A stretch of DNA of 64,000 nt. It comes from Dryococelus australis. Taxonomy: Eukaryota > Arthropoda > Insecta > Phasmatodea > Phasmatidae. The stretch's first letter is position 1. Each line of letters opens with the position of its first letter. Location of the stretch: the NCBI GenBank assembly GCA_029891345.1, contig CM057006.1:46505556-46569555 (forward strand), read 5' to 3'. Made by a program: the position numbers and the translations under genes. Of the stretch, positions 1-12,697 are shown one piece after another. The notes below the pieces were generated by a model. It worked only from the letters and a program-made list of their open reading frames with translations, ran no database searches and had not been told where the DNA came from.

Positions 1-143
1 ATGTGGAACTACTTTCCCCTCCATCGTTACAAATTTAATGGACATATGTCACTCAGTGCCCCCGTTAAAATAAATGCAGATAGAAGAAGTGATATTTTCC
101 AAGGTTGATTTGAAAAGTGCTCAATTTGTCCTGAACAGTCTTA
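1..143 (-). mobile_element. MITE family A, truncated by the window edge
   Basis: This is the terminal third of a family A MITE in reverse orientation. It shows the family's internal blocks (GGAACTACTTTCC, then a block with ACTCAGTGC) followed by the terminal inverted repeat, GTGCTCAATTTGTCCTGAAC. The other end lies outside the window. There is no coding capacity. Confidence 0.75.
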
Positions 144-1571
144 ATGGAAAAACCACTATTTGTGGCAGCAACTAAGTGACAGTCTCAAATTGACAACACT
201 TAGGGTCGGTCCCTTGTATAGAACTGTCCATATTATTCCGACTACACTCTTTCACGCATGACATGCTGCATAATAGGGAACATCATGGTCAGTGCTGAGC
301 AAGGTAAAACGCTAGCGCTACTATAAAAAGCGCCTTCTCTGGGTAAATTTTATTGGGTGTTGCTGGCACACTAACATTTTACTTAAAGTTGCTGTTTGTG
401 GCAAGGACCCAAACAATGGATTTTCATTACTATATATTAAATCATGCCATTTTTTCTAAAAAATACAAACATCTATGTTTTTACACCTTGTTCATCGAAT
501 GTTACGAGTGGCACTTAAATACCAAGGTAATCCATTTACTTTTGTTAAAAATTTGTAAAGTGATTCCTCGAGAACGGAAGAGTTTTCGGGCACCAACGCA
601 GGGCAATATTTCCCGTTGCAATTTATGACAATACGTGGCGAATGTCACAGAGAAGTTTTGGTGTGGAATCATAGGCACCTTACAGCTATTTACTTCGTTT
701 GTACGTTTAGGTATACCTTTGTTAAAACTCACCCACAAGTAAGTCAAAATGCATAAATTCTGGGATGTTAGTGGAACCAATTTAAACACACACCACTTAA
801 ATCTAACCTCATTTAAAAATATTGTATATAAAATTCCCACAAACCTCACAGCTGTGGAAGAAAATTTAGAAGAGTTAAAAAGACCAGGCGTAAAGCCCAA
901 ACGTAAAAAACGTGCATATAATAGGTTCTCGCTGCCACAACTTCACTACACGTCACTAATATTTTCCAGAATTCCCTTTCAGCAGGAAATCAAACTCTCT
1001 CTATTTCTGCGGGTTACTAATCACCACTGCAACACGCCAATTCCCGCCATAAAGTTGTGTATATTATTTAATCACACAGAAAAATAATATGAGCAGAACA
1101 TCAATTAGTATGAAAAGCAAGATAAAAAAAAAATCAAAACTTCTAAATGCAAGCTTTATAACCACGTCCGAAAAGGTTTGTGCTAGGAAGCGACGCACTA
1201 ATTCTCGATTTGGCGAAGCCCAGTAATTCTAATCGACACACTCTTGTTTCGCATTAATGCTACAAACAACACGGTTGCTCTGCCACTTGCAGGATTATGT
1301 TTGCGGGGCACTGGAAATATTAGCAATATCGTTAGAGCTCGTAACCGCACACAAGTAGGCTTATACCGCACATACACATACACAACATCGGCTCCTCTCC
1401 CGAAGGCTAAACGCTAAAATTAATATCCGCCTACTTAGTTCAATTTTCCCCAGACCAATATTTGATGACCCTCGCAGGTACAATAATTAGATCCGTGTGC
1501 CGCTACTAATTGGCCTCTCAACCGTTGACGTGCAGCACCAAACCAATCCGTCTTCTTTCCAGATCACTATA
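144..1571. other. AT-rich non-coding sequence
   Basis: I see no supportable gene. Open frames of up to 132 codons occur on both strands (502-900 minus, 749-1087 plus), but their translations show no domain, no plausible start context and no splice structure. They overlap each other, as chance frames do. Confidence 0.5.
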
Positions 1572-1993
1572 CGCTGTTCACCATGAAGTGAGCACTTTTG
1601 AAATCAACCTTAGAAAAAAGTCACTAATCCTGCCTGCATATATTTAAACAAACGCAATGAGTGGCACGAGGCCAGTAAAGTTGGTAACGGTGGCTGGAAA
1701 GTAGTTCCACATCTTAACGTCGAATAAGTGTTAGGTAACCATTTGTGATCATTTAAATTATTTATTTCACTTCGTTTTTTTTTATGCATCGAAGTGTAAA
1801 AATGAGCAGATTCGTGAAAGTAAGTTATTTACTTTTCTAATAAGTTCACGGTTTTACTTGACCGACGCATGAATAGAGTGATGAGGCCCATGGCAATGTT
1901 AATTTTACATAAGACGGAATAATATACAACGTGCATACAAGTAGATCTTAAGCAGGGCTTTCAAAAGTGCTCATTTTACTGTGAACGGTCTAT
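1572..1993 (+). mobile_element. MITE family A, full length
   Basis: A complete ~420 bp family A element. The left end reads GCTGTTCACCATGAAGTGAG and the right end CTCATTTTACTGTGAACGG, imperfect inverted repeats of the family terminus. Internal landmarks in order are AATCAACCTTAG, CCAGTAAAGTTGG, GTAGTTCCACATC, GTTAGGTAACCA, a block around TGTAAAAATGAGCAG, GACCGACGCATG and CAACGTGCATACAAG. Flanks end in TA, consistent with a TA target duplication. Confidence 0.88.
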
Positions 1994-4396
1994 AGCAGTA
2001 TACATCTAGTTTGAGTAAACATCGTTGCTGACAAGGTGATCACTCGCTCCAACTACTTTATTTCCCTGACTACATTGCACTCGTAAAAAATTCTGAATCT
2101 TATTTACACAACAACGGCGGGGTAAAATATGTAAAACATTTGAAAGAGTGAAATGCAAAAGCTCTGACTGCTTATGGTTTTCCAGCATGCCGTAGTAATT
2201 ACTGTGTTTAAGCAAATCTATATTTACTGAGCATGCACTACTTTATGTCTCGGCAAGTGGTCGTCAAAAACAATGCATGGGACATTTTAGGTGCTTGGAA
2301 ATTACGTATTCACTTTAACCGAATCCATACATAGTCATACCAATAATGGGACCCGAAAACATGCCGTATGGTAGCACAATGATATTTCGTCCGATCAAAT
2401 TTGGCAACAATAAATGTCGAGAGCCACATTTCGTGACAAGCCAGAAACAAATGAAAATCAGCCAAAATGCACTCATTTTGGTCCTGGTTCGAACATAAAC
2501 TATAATCCTATAAACAACTTCTGTCTTTTTCTCCGCTTCTCACTTGTTTGTGAGTTCGGTGCCTGCTGTTTTCTTGACAAACCCGCTAACCAATTTATTT
2601 TTATTGGCACACCCGCATTTTAAATATATTTTAATTGGCAACAAATATATCCATACACCGTAAAAAGTGTCCTTGTTAACTTTCTAAAGTGCAATGAATG
2701 TATTAACCTATACATACTGTAGTTTGAAACTTCCCTGCGTATTTGACATTCCTGAGCAAATGTAGATCATGGGTATATGGGAAAATAATTTACCATTCCC
2801 GCTTCCCCACTGTACGTATATAGTGACGTGGTAAATTTGCATATAATTTCTTAGAGTAACTTTCAATTTGCATGTTATTTTCCTCAATCTAAGTGACCGC
2901 CATTTTTTTTTCACAGCCACCAAACATCAGTGTAAAGAATGAGTTTTCGTCTGCGTATCTGTACTAAGGAGTCGGGAGATCTTGACCTGATATAATTCAC
3001 CTCTTTAGCAAACTACTACTATAAATAAGGGATTGACAAGGGGGGGGGGTCACATGGTAGATCAATTCAACTAAAGTTTCTTCCAAGTTCTGGATATGGT
3101 GCATGTGTTTGATACAAATGCGATCTCCGTATGCCAGACGTACGAATTTTTCAGTAACAATAGTTTTAAACAACGTTTATGCAGCGCTCACCAACTGCAA
3201 GCATGCTACCATTAAAGAAATACTGTAATTTTCACTGAATACTATTACATTGTTGTACACGTAAGAGTTAGAAAGACTTTCGTCATTGTAGAATGCATTT
3301 GGAACCGATTAACCCCTATTCTTTAACAATAATGATATAATTCCGTCTAGATACCTAAAATTTAATCCTCAAATCCCGTTCTAAACAAATAAAATTTAAT
3401 CCTCAGCTAACATGTAGATTATATTTTTTTTCTGATACTGTTTCAACAACTATACCTATAGTCGCAGGATGTGTATTTATTTACTTTAATATTTACATAG
3501 CTTCCCTTTCTCACTTTTTTTTTGTCCCGGCAGCCGACAAATAAGGTAGCACTTACCCCTATAAAATACAATTTTTACTTATTCCGAGTATTTTCAATAA
3601 ACTAGGAACCAGGCAACGCTATTGAGTTTTCTCATATACACACTTTCATGGAACGTTGCGTTCACATGTTCCCAGCAATAAAATCAAGTTCAAATTCAAA
3701 CAGCTGTCTTCATGTTCAAAGGATGTGTAGCGAATAGCTAAAAACGTTACACAGAACATAAACACGTAAATGATTAACATTATCTCGGCCAGTTTTTTTT
3801 ATCACATATCACTTCATTTTATTTTAAAAAACACACACTTCTCTCATCAGTTTTTTATTTTTGTGAAAACTGGAAATAAAATAACTCAACTTGCTTATGT
3901 TACTACAGCGCTGTTAACTGTAAATATACAACATAATCAAAACTTTTTTATCATAGCCAAGTATACATACAGAAGGCCATGTCATCAACACGTTACTGCC
4001 AACAATATCAGTAAAATAACTGGAGAGTTGATACCTGGTGGTCATTTGTAAAACTGCACACGATTGATTGATTTTAAGAAGTAACATTTGTAAGAAGCGC
4101 CGAATCAGAACTCTTGCCTCAAACGGCTCTGTCTTTCTGATGTCGCCACGTTTAAGATTGAAACCTAAGAAGAAAGTTCACGACGACATACATGTTACTC
4201 ATTAGTTCCTAGTTACTAGCTAACGTCGCGTCGGTTGAATATATCTAAAAACATATCTGATACACGGCTGTACAAAAAATTAACGGGGAAAAAATGTAGA
4301 AATTATTCAAATGTGCACAGAAATTTCCCATCGAATTTCGAGTGCAGACGCCTTTCATAACTGACGTGTTATAAAACATCCAGGGAAGACGACACA
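1994..4396. other. AT-rich non-coding sequence with a short G run
   Basis: No gene is supportable. The only compositional feature is a run of about ten G at roughly 3041-3050. Short frames such as 3770-4051 (plus) translate to low-complexity, hydrophobic sequence without recognisable motifs. Confidence 0.5.
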
Positions 4397-4406
4397 CACA
4401 AAGTAG

Positions 4407-4672
4407 ATAGGGAGAAGGGAATAGAACGTGGAGGGGGGAAGGAGGGTAGTGATGCGAAAGGAGGAGTGGTGCGGAGCTTGGAGTGGTGAAAAGAGGGGAG
4501 GGATTAGGAGGGATGGGGGCAGTTGCGTAGGAGATCGAGTGCGGAGGGGGGTCCACGAGGGAGCATAGGGGTGGGAGAATGGGGAGGGGATGGGGTAGGA
4601 ATGGAGAGGGGAGGGTGGGGGTGGGGGCGGCTTGGGGAATAGGGGGTGTGGATGAGAGGAAGGGGGAGGGAT
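4407..4672 (+). repeat. G-rich polypurine tract
   Basis: About 265 bases are almost entirely G and A on the plus strand, with many runs of three to seven G. The densest part is near 4611-4632 (GAGGGTGGGGGTGGGGGCGG). Such a tract can form G-quadruplex on the plus strand or an intramolecular triplex. The minus-strand proline/serine-rich frames across it are a consequence of composition, not a gene. Confidence 0.8.
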
Positions 4673-5480
4673 ATCCAGCAGATACCCCCTCCCCCTTTTT
4701 CCAGTAGACCCTGCATTATACCACCTTTACCATCACGAGAAACTACAGAGCCAGACAGCGCACTAGATAATGCAAGCTTAACGATAAGAATAAAAGGAGA
4801 CTATTTCGTAAGACACACAGGTCTTTTGGTCTTACGCATACGAGTCTCAGAACCCCGCGTACATCTAGTGTCTTTGAGCTACGGTGGGCCTTATCACCAC
4901 AACTACTAATTGTTATGGTGCAGTTGGGGAGGGGGGGGGGCAGCCTCTCCTAACACACTGTAATCAAATGACAGAACAACTAGGTGAGCAAGGCCCTTCA
5001 CAGGGTCTGAACTACCCCGGCTCTGAGCTTGGGCAATGATGAGGAACGACGGCGGCGGTCTCGTGTCTTTGAAGAAATACTCTGACAGAGAGCAGTCATT
5101 GAAATACATCGTCTGTACATGTTGCAACACTGTGACGTGCCGGCGCAAGGCCATATGGATGGTAAACAGACGACAACTGCTGCAGGTTTCATGCCTCCAG
5201 GGGTTACAAGGACAACTTTCCTTACTTATGTCCCAGACGCTTTGCGTGACGGATCTGTCACTGATAATTAACTTCGTCGTCGTTCCACAATCGACGCATG
5301 TTAAATTTAACTCATAAAACTAGTTTCCGATTAAATTACGCAGCGTTAAGGAAACTTCAGCTTATTCCAAAAAAAAAAAAAATAGTCTTACGCACTATCG
5401 CCATTCTGCCACAATTACTACCACCATCCGTTTCTCCAACATTCGTTTTACACAGCATTTGGCGGTGGTCGTTGAAAGTA
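4673..5480. other. Non-coding sequence between purine tract and element D
   Basis: Composition returns to mixed. Short frames overlap on both strands around 4900-5320 without recognisable products. A G run lies at about 4928-4941 and an A run at about 5370-5382. Confidence 0.45.
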
Positions 5481-5858
5481 TAGATTAAAGATGAGGTAGA
5501 CCGATTTCGCTGGCTGCACACAACCAAACTCCGAGTCTCAACACTGAACTGCTTGTGTGCAAATACGGCTATCAAAAACGACGTGGTTTGGATTTGAGAT
5601 TAGAATGCTGTTTAGTAATCAACTGCTCTGAGATGTTTGTATATCTCCTCTGACCAACTTGGAATGCAGTTAGAATAAATTCAAATTCATTAAGTAATTT
5701 ATTAGTATAATAGAGCTTAATATTTAAAATTTAAGATATAAACAAACACGTTCTTTACTGTTGACAACGTGAGTTTGACAATTGTGTTCCTTTTGGGATG
5801 GTCAATGTTGGGTACATACGCATAAGACGAATAATCGGTCTACCTAATCTTTAGTTTA
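5481..5858 (+). mobile_element. Inverted-repeat element family D, copy 1
   Basis: A ~378 bp element bounded by inverted repeats. The left end is TAGATTAAAGATGAGGTAGA and the right end is the complement of TAAACTAAAGATTAGGTAGA, both reaching into ACCGATT. TA flanks suggest a TA target duplication. Two other copies are at 15483 and 36483, sharing internal blocks such as CGCTGGCTGC and GGTCAATGTTGGGTACAT. There is no transposase frame, so this is a non-autonomous DNA transposon. Confidence 0.8.
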
Positions 5859-6037
5859 TGGTAGAAGGGCACTTTCGTGGTGACTCTGCCGCGGGCCAGG
5901 AACAGTCATGTTATTACAACTGCTGTTGGCGGTGTCTGGCTTTGTTTCGCCCAGGTTACCGGAACTTTGATGTAGGCTGTTCACGATTATCTGAACACTT
6001 TTGAAATTAACATTAATTTGACATACATCACTGACCC

Positions 6038-6040
<3 letters not shown>

Positions 6041-6082
<42 letters not shown>
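6041..6082. repeat. (AT)n microsatellite
   Basis: About 21 uninterrupted AT dinucleotides. Confidence 0.98.
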
Positions 6083-6087
<5 letters not shown>

Positions 6088-6250
6088 ACTTTCATGCACC
6101 CTGTAAAGATTATAACGACGAACAGAAAGTAGTTCTATGTTTACTTTTATAATCATTTGACATTTTAAATTGTGCGAAGCAAGAGTAAAGTGGCCAGGCC
6201 CATTGAAGAATACAAAATGTGCATATAAATAGATCATACAGTATAACAGT

Positions 6251-6487
6251 ATAGGCTGTCCACGGTAAAGTGAGCACTTCTCAGGCCTTAGTTACTTTTT
6301 GTATTCAGCCATTTTTTTATGGTTTAACCACCTTTCTTAAATCAATATTGCCATGTAATAAACACAGTGTGCATATTCTACCGTGCTCGGAAGTTAAAGC
6401 CTATGGCTAAAATTAAATATATTTATTGACTAGTATTCCAAATGAAACGGTTTTAAGAAGTGCTCACTTTACCGTGAACAGCCTATA
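6251..6487 (+). mobile_element. MITE family B, full length
   Basis: A complete 237 bp family B element. Left terminus ATAGGCTGTCCACGGTAAAG, right terminus CTTTACCGTGAACAGCCTAT. The interior carries the B landmarks: TTAGTTACTTTTT, ATTCAGCCATTTTTTT, a block with AATATTGCCATGTAA, and AAATATATTTATTGACTAG. It shares its terminal repeat, but not its interior, with family A. Confidence 0.9.
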
Positions 6488-7972
6488 CATTCACATTATA
6501 TCACGTTTTGTACAGCCTGGTGAAAGGTGTGCTTTTGTGAGGGAGGCAAAAATCGATAAAGAGCTAAGGACGACGCAGACTGGCGCGCTGTTAAAAATTT
6601 CCGTACATTTACGGGAAATTTTACGGGCATGTACGGTAAATATACGGAGAGTCTCCGTATTTTAGATAGCCTCAGGTTTCACGCACGAAGAATACCGCGT
6701 ATACAAGAACCTTTCTTCATCACTGTAACCAGAAAATTATCGTTTATGCGGCAGTTAGGTTATCCACACACGCTACAAGTCAAATTTTTTCAAACATCAA
6801 AAAGCAGCATCAGGAGTCTGCAACATTTAGCAACACTAAATTGAATAGAATCCTAAGTAAGAGTTGCATATATGTGATTGTAGCAGAAATACCCTAATTA
6901 TATCTGGAATACGCATGACAAATTGTAGGTGATTGGTTACAACTAAGGGCTCCCAATTTTTATACGAGTTCAAATATCGTCCAGGTATAAAATATTTTAA
7001 CTTCTTAAACTACTGTTTTATACACACTAAAATACACACGTAAAACAAAAATTAAAGATTTTTTTTTAATTTTCTCTCTTAAACTGTAAGTACAAACAAA
7101 TAATAAGGAAATTAACGAAGAGGTTCCGTGAATCCACGGAAAATCCGTTTGTGACAGTTCTGGATAAATTTTTACCAGCAATTTTCCGGAAAAGGAAAAT
7201 ATTTTGACAGTGCGGTCAACTAGCATGCAGTCTGTACGTCGTCAACTCACCTGAACGCGACTTAAGTCGCTCCACTAAACTCTTGAGCCCGAATCAGTGA
7301 TATCAATCAGTGAAATAACATTCACTAAAAGTCAGTTGATAAGCTACTGCCGACTGGTGAATCAAGCAAATTAACTGGGAACAAGTGGCCTACAGCAGTG
7401 GACTTCTTGACATTCAGTGTGAATCACAAATAAATAGGTGAAATTCAGTCACTATGTTAATTAGTTATCTGGCACTCATTATCAGTTGCTCAATTTTCAT
7501 TGGTTTCACTTTTTTTTTTGCTCAATTATCACTGTTTCAAGTTAAGTGTGTATAGTTTTACGGCACGCAACTCTTTAAACAAAGTCCAATGTATGTCTAT
7601 CGTTGTTTCGTGTGTATACAGTTAGTATATTTTGAGATACAGCAATCTGAAAAACCCGTTTTTAGCTATGCTGGAGGGCATGAAAATAATGTTTCCAATG
7701 TGCATAACGTCTTGGAAGTGCCATTCCGTGACCACCTGGAATATGCTTTCTTTTCGTAGGTAAATTGATATTGCTTGTATACTTCTTTTAAACCCTTGTC
7801 CCAACACATGTCCCAAGGTATCCACCACGCTGGCGACCCAAAGGTTCGGCAATTCGATCTCGCCCCCCCCCCCTTTCCAGACGATATTTTGAGCTCTGCA
7901 AAAATTAAATTAAAAAAAGCAGCACTCCTGGTAGCCAACTTCCCGAATCAGAGATGGACGGGTGAGTAATCA
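6488..7972. other. AT-rich non-coding sequence
   Basis: No gene is supportable. At 6590-6660 the motif TTACGG recurs and there is a small perfect hairpin (TACGGAGA and TCTCCGTA, 6643-6659). From 7280 to 7490 short words resembling TCAGTGA recur irregularly, giving no clear repeat unit. Confidence 0.45.
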
Positions 7973-8230
7973 GGCGCACTCTAACCGACGATGAGAGAAC
8001 CAACATGGCGGCAGAGCGAGAGCGACACCAGCGGCCCTAGCAAGCGAAAGTTGAAATAAGGGCAAATGGAAACAAGATGGCGGACGAGAGTGGTACACAC
8101 TAACAGCAATAAACATTACCGGCACCAGTGTTGCACTCTAGCGGACAACGAGAGAACTGCGGTATATGGAGCGCATGCGACAGATGCGAAGGTAATTGGG
8201 AAATAAGATGGCGGACAAAGGTCGACACAT
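7973..8230 (+). repeat. Imperfect tandem duplication with AAGATGGCGGAC motifs
   Basis: Two diverged units lie in tandem. Each starts with GCACTCTA, then GACRAYGAGAGAAC; the two units end with AACAAGATGGCGGAC and AATAAGATGGCGGAC (8071-8085, 8201-8215). A third related core, AACATGGCGGC, is at 8002-8012. The core AANATGGC matches the known YY1/Pho binding consensus, so a regulatory role is conceivable but unproven. Confidence 0.55.
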
Positions 8231-11200
8231 GAAGGGGGCGGCGCCTCAACCCCAACCCTTGTCCCCGGAGGAACATTATTCTACTACTGTTATGTTTTGT
8301 GGTAAAGAAGAATAATTCACTGAGGGGACACGCACACTGTGGTTCTATGAATCTAAAACGAAAACCAAATAAAAAGTGAAAACAACTTCAAACCTATGCT
8401 TAGAATGAGAATTAAATTTGGCGACAATACGTTAGCAAATTATTTACAACACTGCGAAAGAAACATTTATACCACTTAGGTAACTCAAAATGAAATAATA
8501 TCTGCAATAAACGATGTAATAATGAAAAACTCCATGGGCAGGGCAAACAAGAGCGAATAGTTCAACATCTCGCTGATGAAACAACTGACATTAGTAGAGT
8601 GAAATAGTTTTCTTCAGCTGTCACATATGTTGACAACGGGGCTTTTTTACTGCCATAATTAAAGCAACGAGACAAAATTTACCTCCTTCGATATGAAATG
8701 CTTTCAGGAATGTTGATACAGCATGAAAATTCCTTAAAACACAGTGTTCCGATGAGGCAAGTGCAAAGGGCAGTGTTTCAAGCTACGGTAATCCAGAAAT
8801 TCCCATCAACCTTATGTGTGCACCGTAGCGGTAGGCAAACAGTGCGACTGCTGTGGTGAACGTGTTGCCTACCTCCAAGGTGTTAAATAGTCGCCCTTGA
8901 TTCGGAGGGCTGTTCGTCGTCTCGCAAGCGATTTCAGAGCGTTGTAATGAACAAGAATAGGTTTTTGTTCATTTAGACATGATGATTAATAATCCATCTT
9001 GTAGTTCCAGCAAATAACCAGAACTACCACATTTACTACGGTGTGTGAATAACACTAGCAGCCCATGTCTTGTTCCTGACAGGGGATGTTATTTACAATT
9101 ATTATTTTCAGTGGTTGATGATCATTCGCCGATACACTTCATGAATGTGTTTCCTTTCACCTCCAATACTTTTCTATTATCTCCAAATAAATGCTTCTTA
9201 TTTTAATATTCCTGAGTGTGAATAATATACTAAATAATTACTTTAGGCCACAGTTGTCCATATATTTATTACGCGATTTTCCATGTGGAATCACCTCGTA
9301 ACGATCGCAATACGAGAACACGTACATTCCACTCGATGATGAGTTTCCAGGATAAATGTACTTCGGTAATAAATTGTTTACAAGGCCTATTTAAGTTACT
9401 ACACAAATTTTACTAGTACGACACAAAAAAAAAAAAAAAAAAAAAAGGGTTTTATTTTAATAACTAGTATTTAACTGCATTTAGTACATCAACTGTTCTA
9501 CGTTATCAAAATTTTAATATATTCCGTCAAAGGTACCGACGAGACCTTACCACGAATAATGCGGAGACACAAATAACTTTGACAAAAATATTATATTACT
9601 AAAATGATAAATTACATATGCATGCAGCACGGGATGCAGATGAAGGCAACTCGAAAGGTGGGTCGAATTTATGTTAAGAATCGTTCTAACGCCATCTCTT
9701 GGAATGTGCATAATGTGATAAAGAGAAAGATCATCCCCGTATTTCTTATACAAGCTCAGCCCCGAGTCTCTCAACGCACTGAAGCACTGCATGGGCTTCG
9801 TGTACCTCCTCTAATGAACACATTGTCAACCACTTAACAACCATTTGCTCCCCGTTCTGTACAGACAGGCGCCACTTCCGGCGATAATTTCTTCGCTTCT
9901 TCACAGCAACGTTCACAAACTGAAACGCGCTCCAAGTTAACTGCAGAGAAAATAATAATACAGCAGAAGTTTGCTTCTGCAAGTAAGTGACGAAACAAAT
10001 TTTAACACTGATCCACGATTTATTCGTAAAGCTCACACAAGAAAAAAATATGTATTTACTAATCTGGCACAAATTACTTTGTGAATTAGGGGTTCGTCAT
10101 TAATATAACTGAGGTGACGAAAAATCCTCAAGGTACTTCTGAATACGCAGCACTTGTTTCTACTTCACATTACACATACACGAAAGAAGAACTTTAGGTA
10201 AAAACTAGCGTATTTTTAATGATATATGTATTAAAAATTAATACCGTCGAATGTGTTTGCATCTCAATGGAATACACACTATAAATTCGCTCAAAAGCTG
10301 TCGAAATCATAAATAAGTAATACGTCGTACGACATACCGCTTGTATACAACGGCACAATAATCGTGAAATGGCGCAATTTATCAAATACTGCTACAACCT
10401 TGTGTTCAAAAATGAAAAATGTTCAAGGATGCACCTTAAAATCACTTGCTGTACGAAAATACTATCGACACACGAAGTGCCAGGCCAGTTGACGTTTGGT
10501 ATAGACAGAGATTACAAGCGGGATACCAAAAGGAAGACTGGCAAAAGGAATAATAAATTGTTTTTCTATACGGGACACGAGCAATATTGAAAGGCCCGTG
10601 TCATGAGTGCAGATTTGTTCATAATGTTGGGGCGGGTTTCCACAACATGTGTCAGCATAACAGTACCTTAATTTTGGTAAAATTTACAATATGCCAATAC
10701 TTTATCCATACACTGTAAAAAAAATTGCAATTTTTACTGAGAAATTGTTTTGTAATTTTACAAATGCTTGTAACAGTACATAGATATCTCTTATGAAACT
10801 ACTCGTTTTTAAAACTTTTACAAAGGCCGTGTTTGTAACAGACCTCAGCAAATGTTTGTACTATAATGACCCGTATCAACGAGCTTCAAGAAAACGACTG
10901 ACACTACAACTTAAACCGTATGTGGTTGTTTTTGCAAAACTATGAGACATGTAAAGTGTATTTGTGTGTAAAAAGAAATGTATTGCAAGTATGGATAACG
11001 TAAGGCTCTTAAAACAATTCAAATATCCATAATAAAACGACTAATTCAATAAAACATGACCGTATTAATCATTAATGGTTTCCTAGCTACAAAGGACTCT
11101 TAAATCGGCTTTCAAAACCTCGTTGCTGACACCAGCCCCCATCCCTTAGCTCAACAAAATTACTTTTAAAACGAAATAAATGAATTTTTCTTAATCAAAT

Positions 11201-11284
11201 AACGTCATATTATTTTGTAGATATTTGTAGGCATATTTGCTATAAAATTAGGTGTAAGTTTGTAAGTTAAGTTGATCTTTTGGC
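8231..11284. other. AT-rich non-coding sequence
   Basis: No gene is assignable. A 22-base A run occupies 9425-9446. A minus-strand frame at 9746-10072 (108 codons) ends in a charged, ordinary-looking peptide, but it has no recognisable domain and no clear splice signals. Confidence 0.45.
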
Positions 11285-11405
11285 TAGGGGCGCAGGCTAA
11301 TAACACAAGGGATAGGGGTGCGGGCTAATAACACAAGGGATAGGGGGCGCGGGCTAATAACACAAGGTATAGGGGGGTGCGGGCTAATAACACAAGGGGT
11401 ATGGG
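11285..11405 (+). repeat. Four-copy minisatellite
   Basis: Four head-to-tail copies of a ~32-34 bp unit, built around GCGGGCTAATAACACAAGG with a variable run of G (TAGGGG to TAGGGGGG) at each junction. The array is followed by GGGTTCTAGTCTCAATACTG, which resembles a tRNA B-box, and preceded by TGGCTAGGGGCGC, which resembles an A-box. The array may therefore be an expansion inside an old tRNA-derived SINE. Confidence 0.85.
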
Positions 11406-11679
11406 TTCTAGTCTCAATACTGGCAAAGCGTAACTTTTTTTGGTAAATTATATTTCGAAACTTTTTTTTATAGTTATTCTCTATTATTAATTCACCACAT
11501 TTGTCTACTAGAAAAATATATTTATGTAACACTTTTCAAAAACGTAAGTGGTAAAACAAACATCTGTTTAGTAGATTTTACAAGAAAACTGTAGTTTTAC
11601 AAAGGATTTTCTTGGCAACTGGGTTTCCAATGATTTTTCTAGTTAAAGCACAAAAAAAAAATAATTCTAGAGCGTATAT

Positions 11680-11911
11680 TATAATATTTCATTTATAACT
11701 AATATGAATAAATACACAGAAAATAAAAATTGTGAGAAACAGTTATTTTGCAAAATATTTATTACAATGAGTGAGCATGAATGCGTAGTCCCTTTGGCGT
11801 AATTTTCTAGACTCGGTTACGCTTTGTGTACATGAGGTGGAGGAATATCCTGGAATTACAACCTTGCCAGGGCTTCAGAAAAGTTGAGTGTAACCATCAA
11901 TTGATTATATA
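11680..11911 (-). mobile_element. MITE family C, partial
   Basis: The inner and terminal half of a reverse-oriented family C element. It runs through the characteristic GAGGAATATCCTGGAATTAC and GGGCTTCAGAAAAG blocks to a degraded terminal repeat ending GATTATAT. The opposite end is not recognisable. Confidence 0.65.
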
Positions 11912-12426
11912 TTTAACGCTTTTCGACCTGCAGTTACAAAAGCTGTAGGGTTGTGCAAATATTCAGTATACAAAAAAGAAGAACACTTACTTTCATTCTC
12001 ATTTCGGTAAGAAATTTGGATGCCGGAGTTCTAAAGAATGAAAATCCTCAATTTCGATGAATATTCAGATGTTTAATTAACACATTTTTGTCGATAAATT
12101 ATTTTGTTTTAATTATTTTACAACTAAAATAACTACATAAAGGGAAATTTAAAATAGGCGAAAACGCCTGTGGAAAATACTCTATATCCTTCATTATTTC
12201 TTTTTTAATTTCGTTTTGCAACAAATTTGTTTTAATGAAAAATTTCCTAAAAAATGTTATGAAATTCGCTAAACTTTCGTTAAAACTGAGATCTTAGTCA
12301 TTTTTTTTTTCGTTCTCGTTTCAGTTTCATGAAAGTTCATAACATATGTTTCGTTCTCGTTTCGTAAGAGGGCAAGTTACATTTGCAGAACCCTAGAAAG
12401 AAGTCAAGGGGGCACAGCTTACATGC

Positions 12427-12697
12427 TATAATCCATTCACGGTTACTTCACACTTCTCTGAAGCCATGCTCAAGTTCTACTTCCACGATATTCCTCCGCC
12501 AAGTGCAAACTAAGCTTAACTAAGTATAGGAAATTACACCACAGGACAACGCGCATAATTCGTGCGCACTCAGTTGTAATGACATTTTGCATGAAAACTA
12601 TTCCTTACTAGGTGCCACCAACACAAGTGTTTTCTAACTGTTTTATTTAATACTTATTATAAATGTGATATTATATATTATTAACAAAATATAGTTA
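12427..12697 (+). mobile_element. MITE family C, left part, split by an A element
   Basis: This starts at a good family C terminus (TATAATCCATTCACGGTTAC) and follows the C consensus (GAAGCCATGCTCAAGTTCTA, ATTCCTCCGCC, TTACTAGGTGCCACCAACAC). It is then interrupted by a family A element at 12698. The remainder resumes at 13122. Confidence 0.82.

Noticed and set aside
353..1383. Overlapping frames of 61-132 codons on both strands
   Set aside because: They overlap each other in different frames and strands, contain no domain or signal, and have no splice context. The lengths are expected by chance.
4245..4716. Proline/serine-rich minus-strand frames
   Set aside because: They are produced by the polypurine tract; the amino-acid bias follows from base composition.
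5856..6237. Frames with long Tyr-Ile repeats
   Set aside because: They are translations of the (AT)n microsatellite at 6041-6082.
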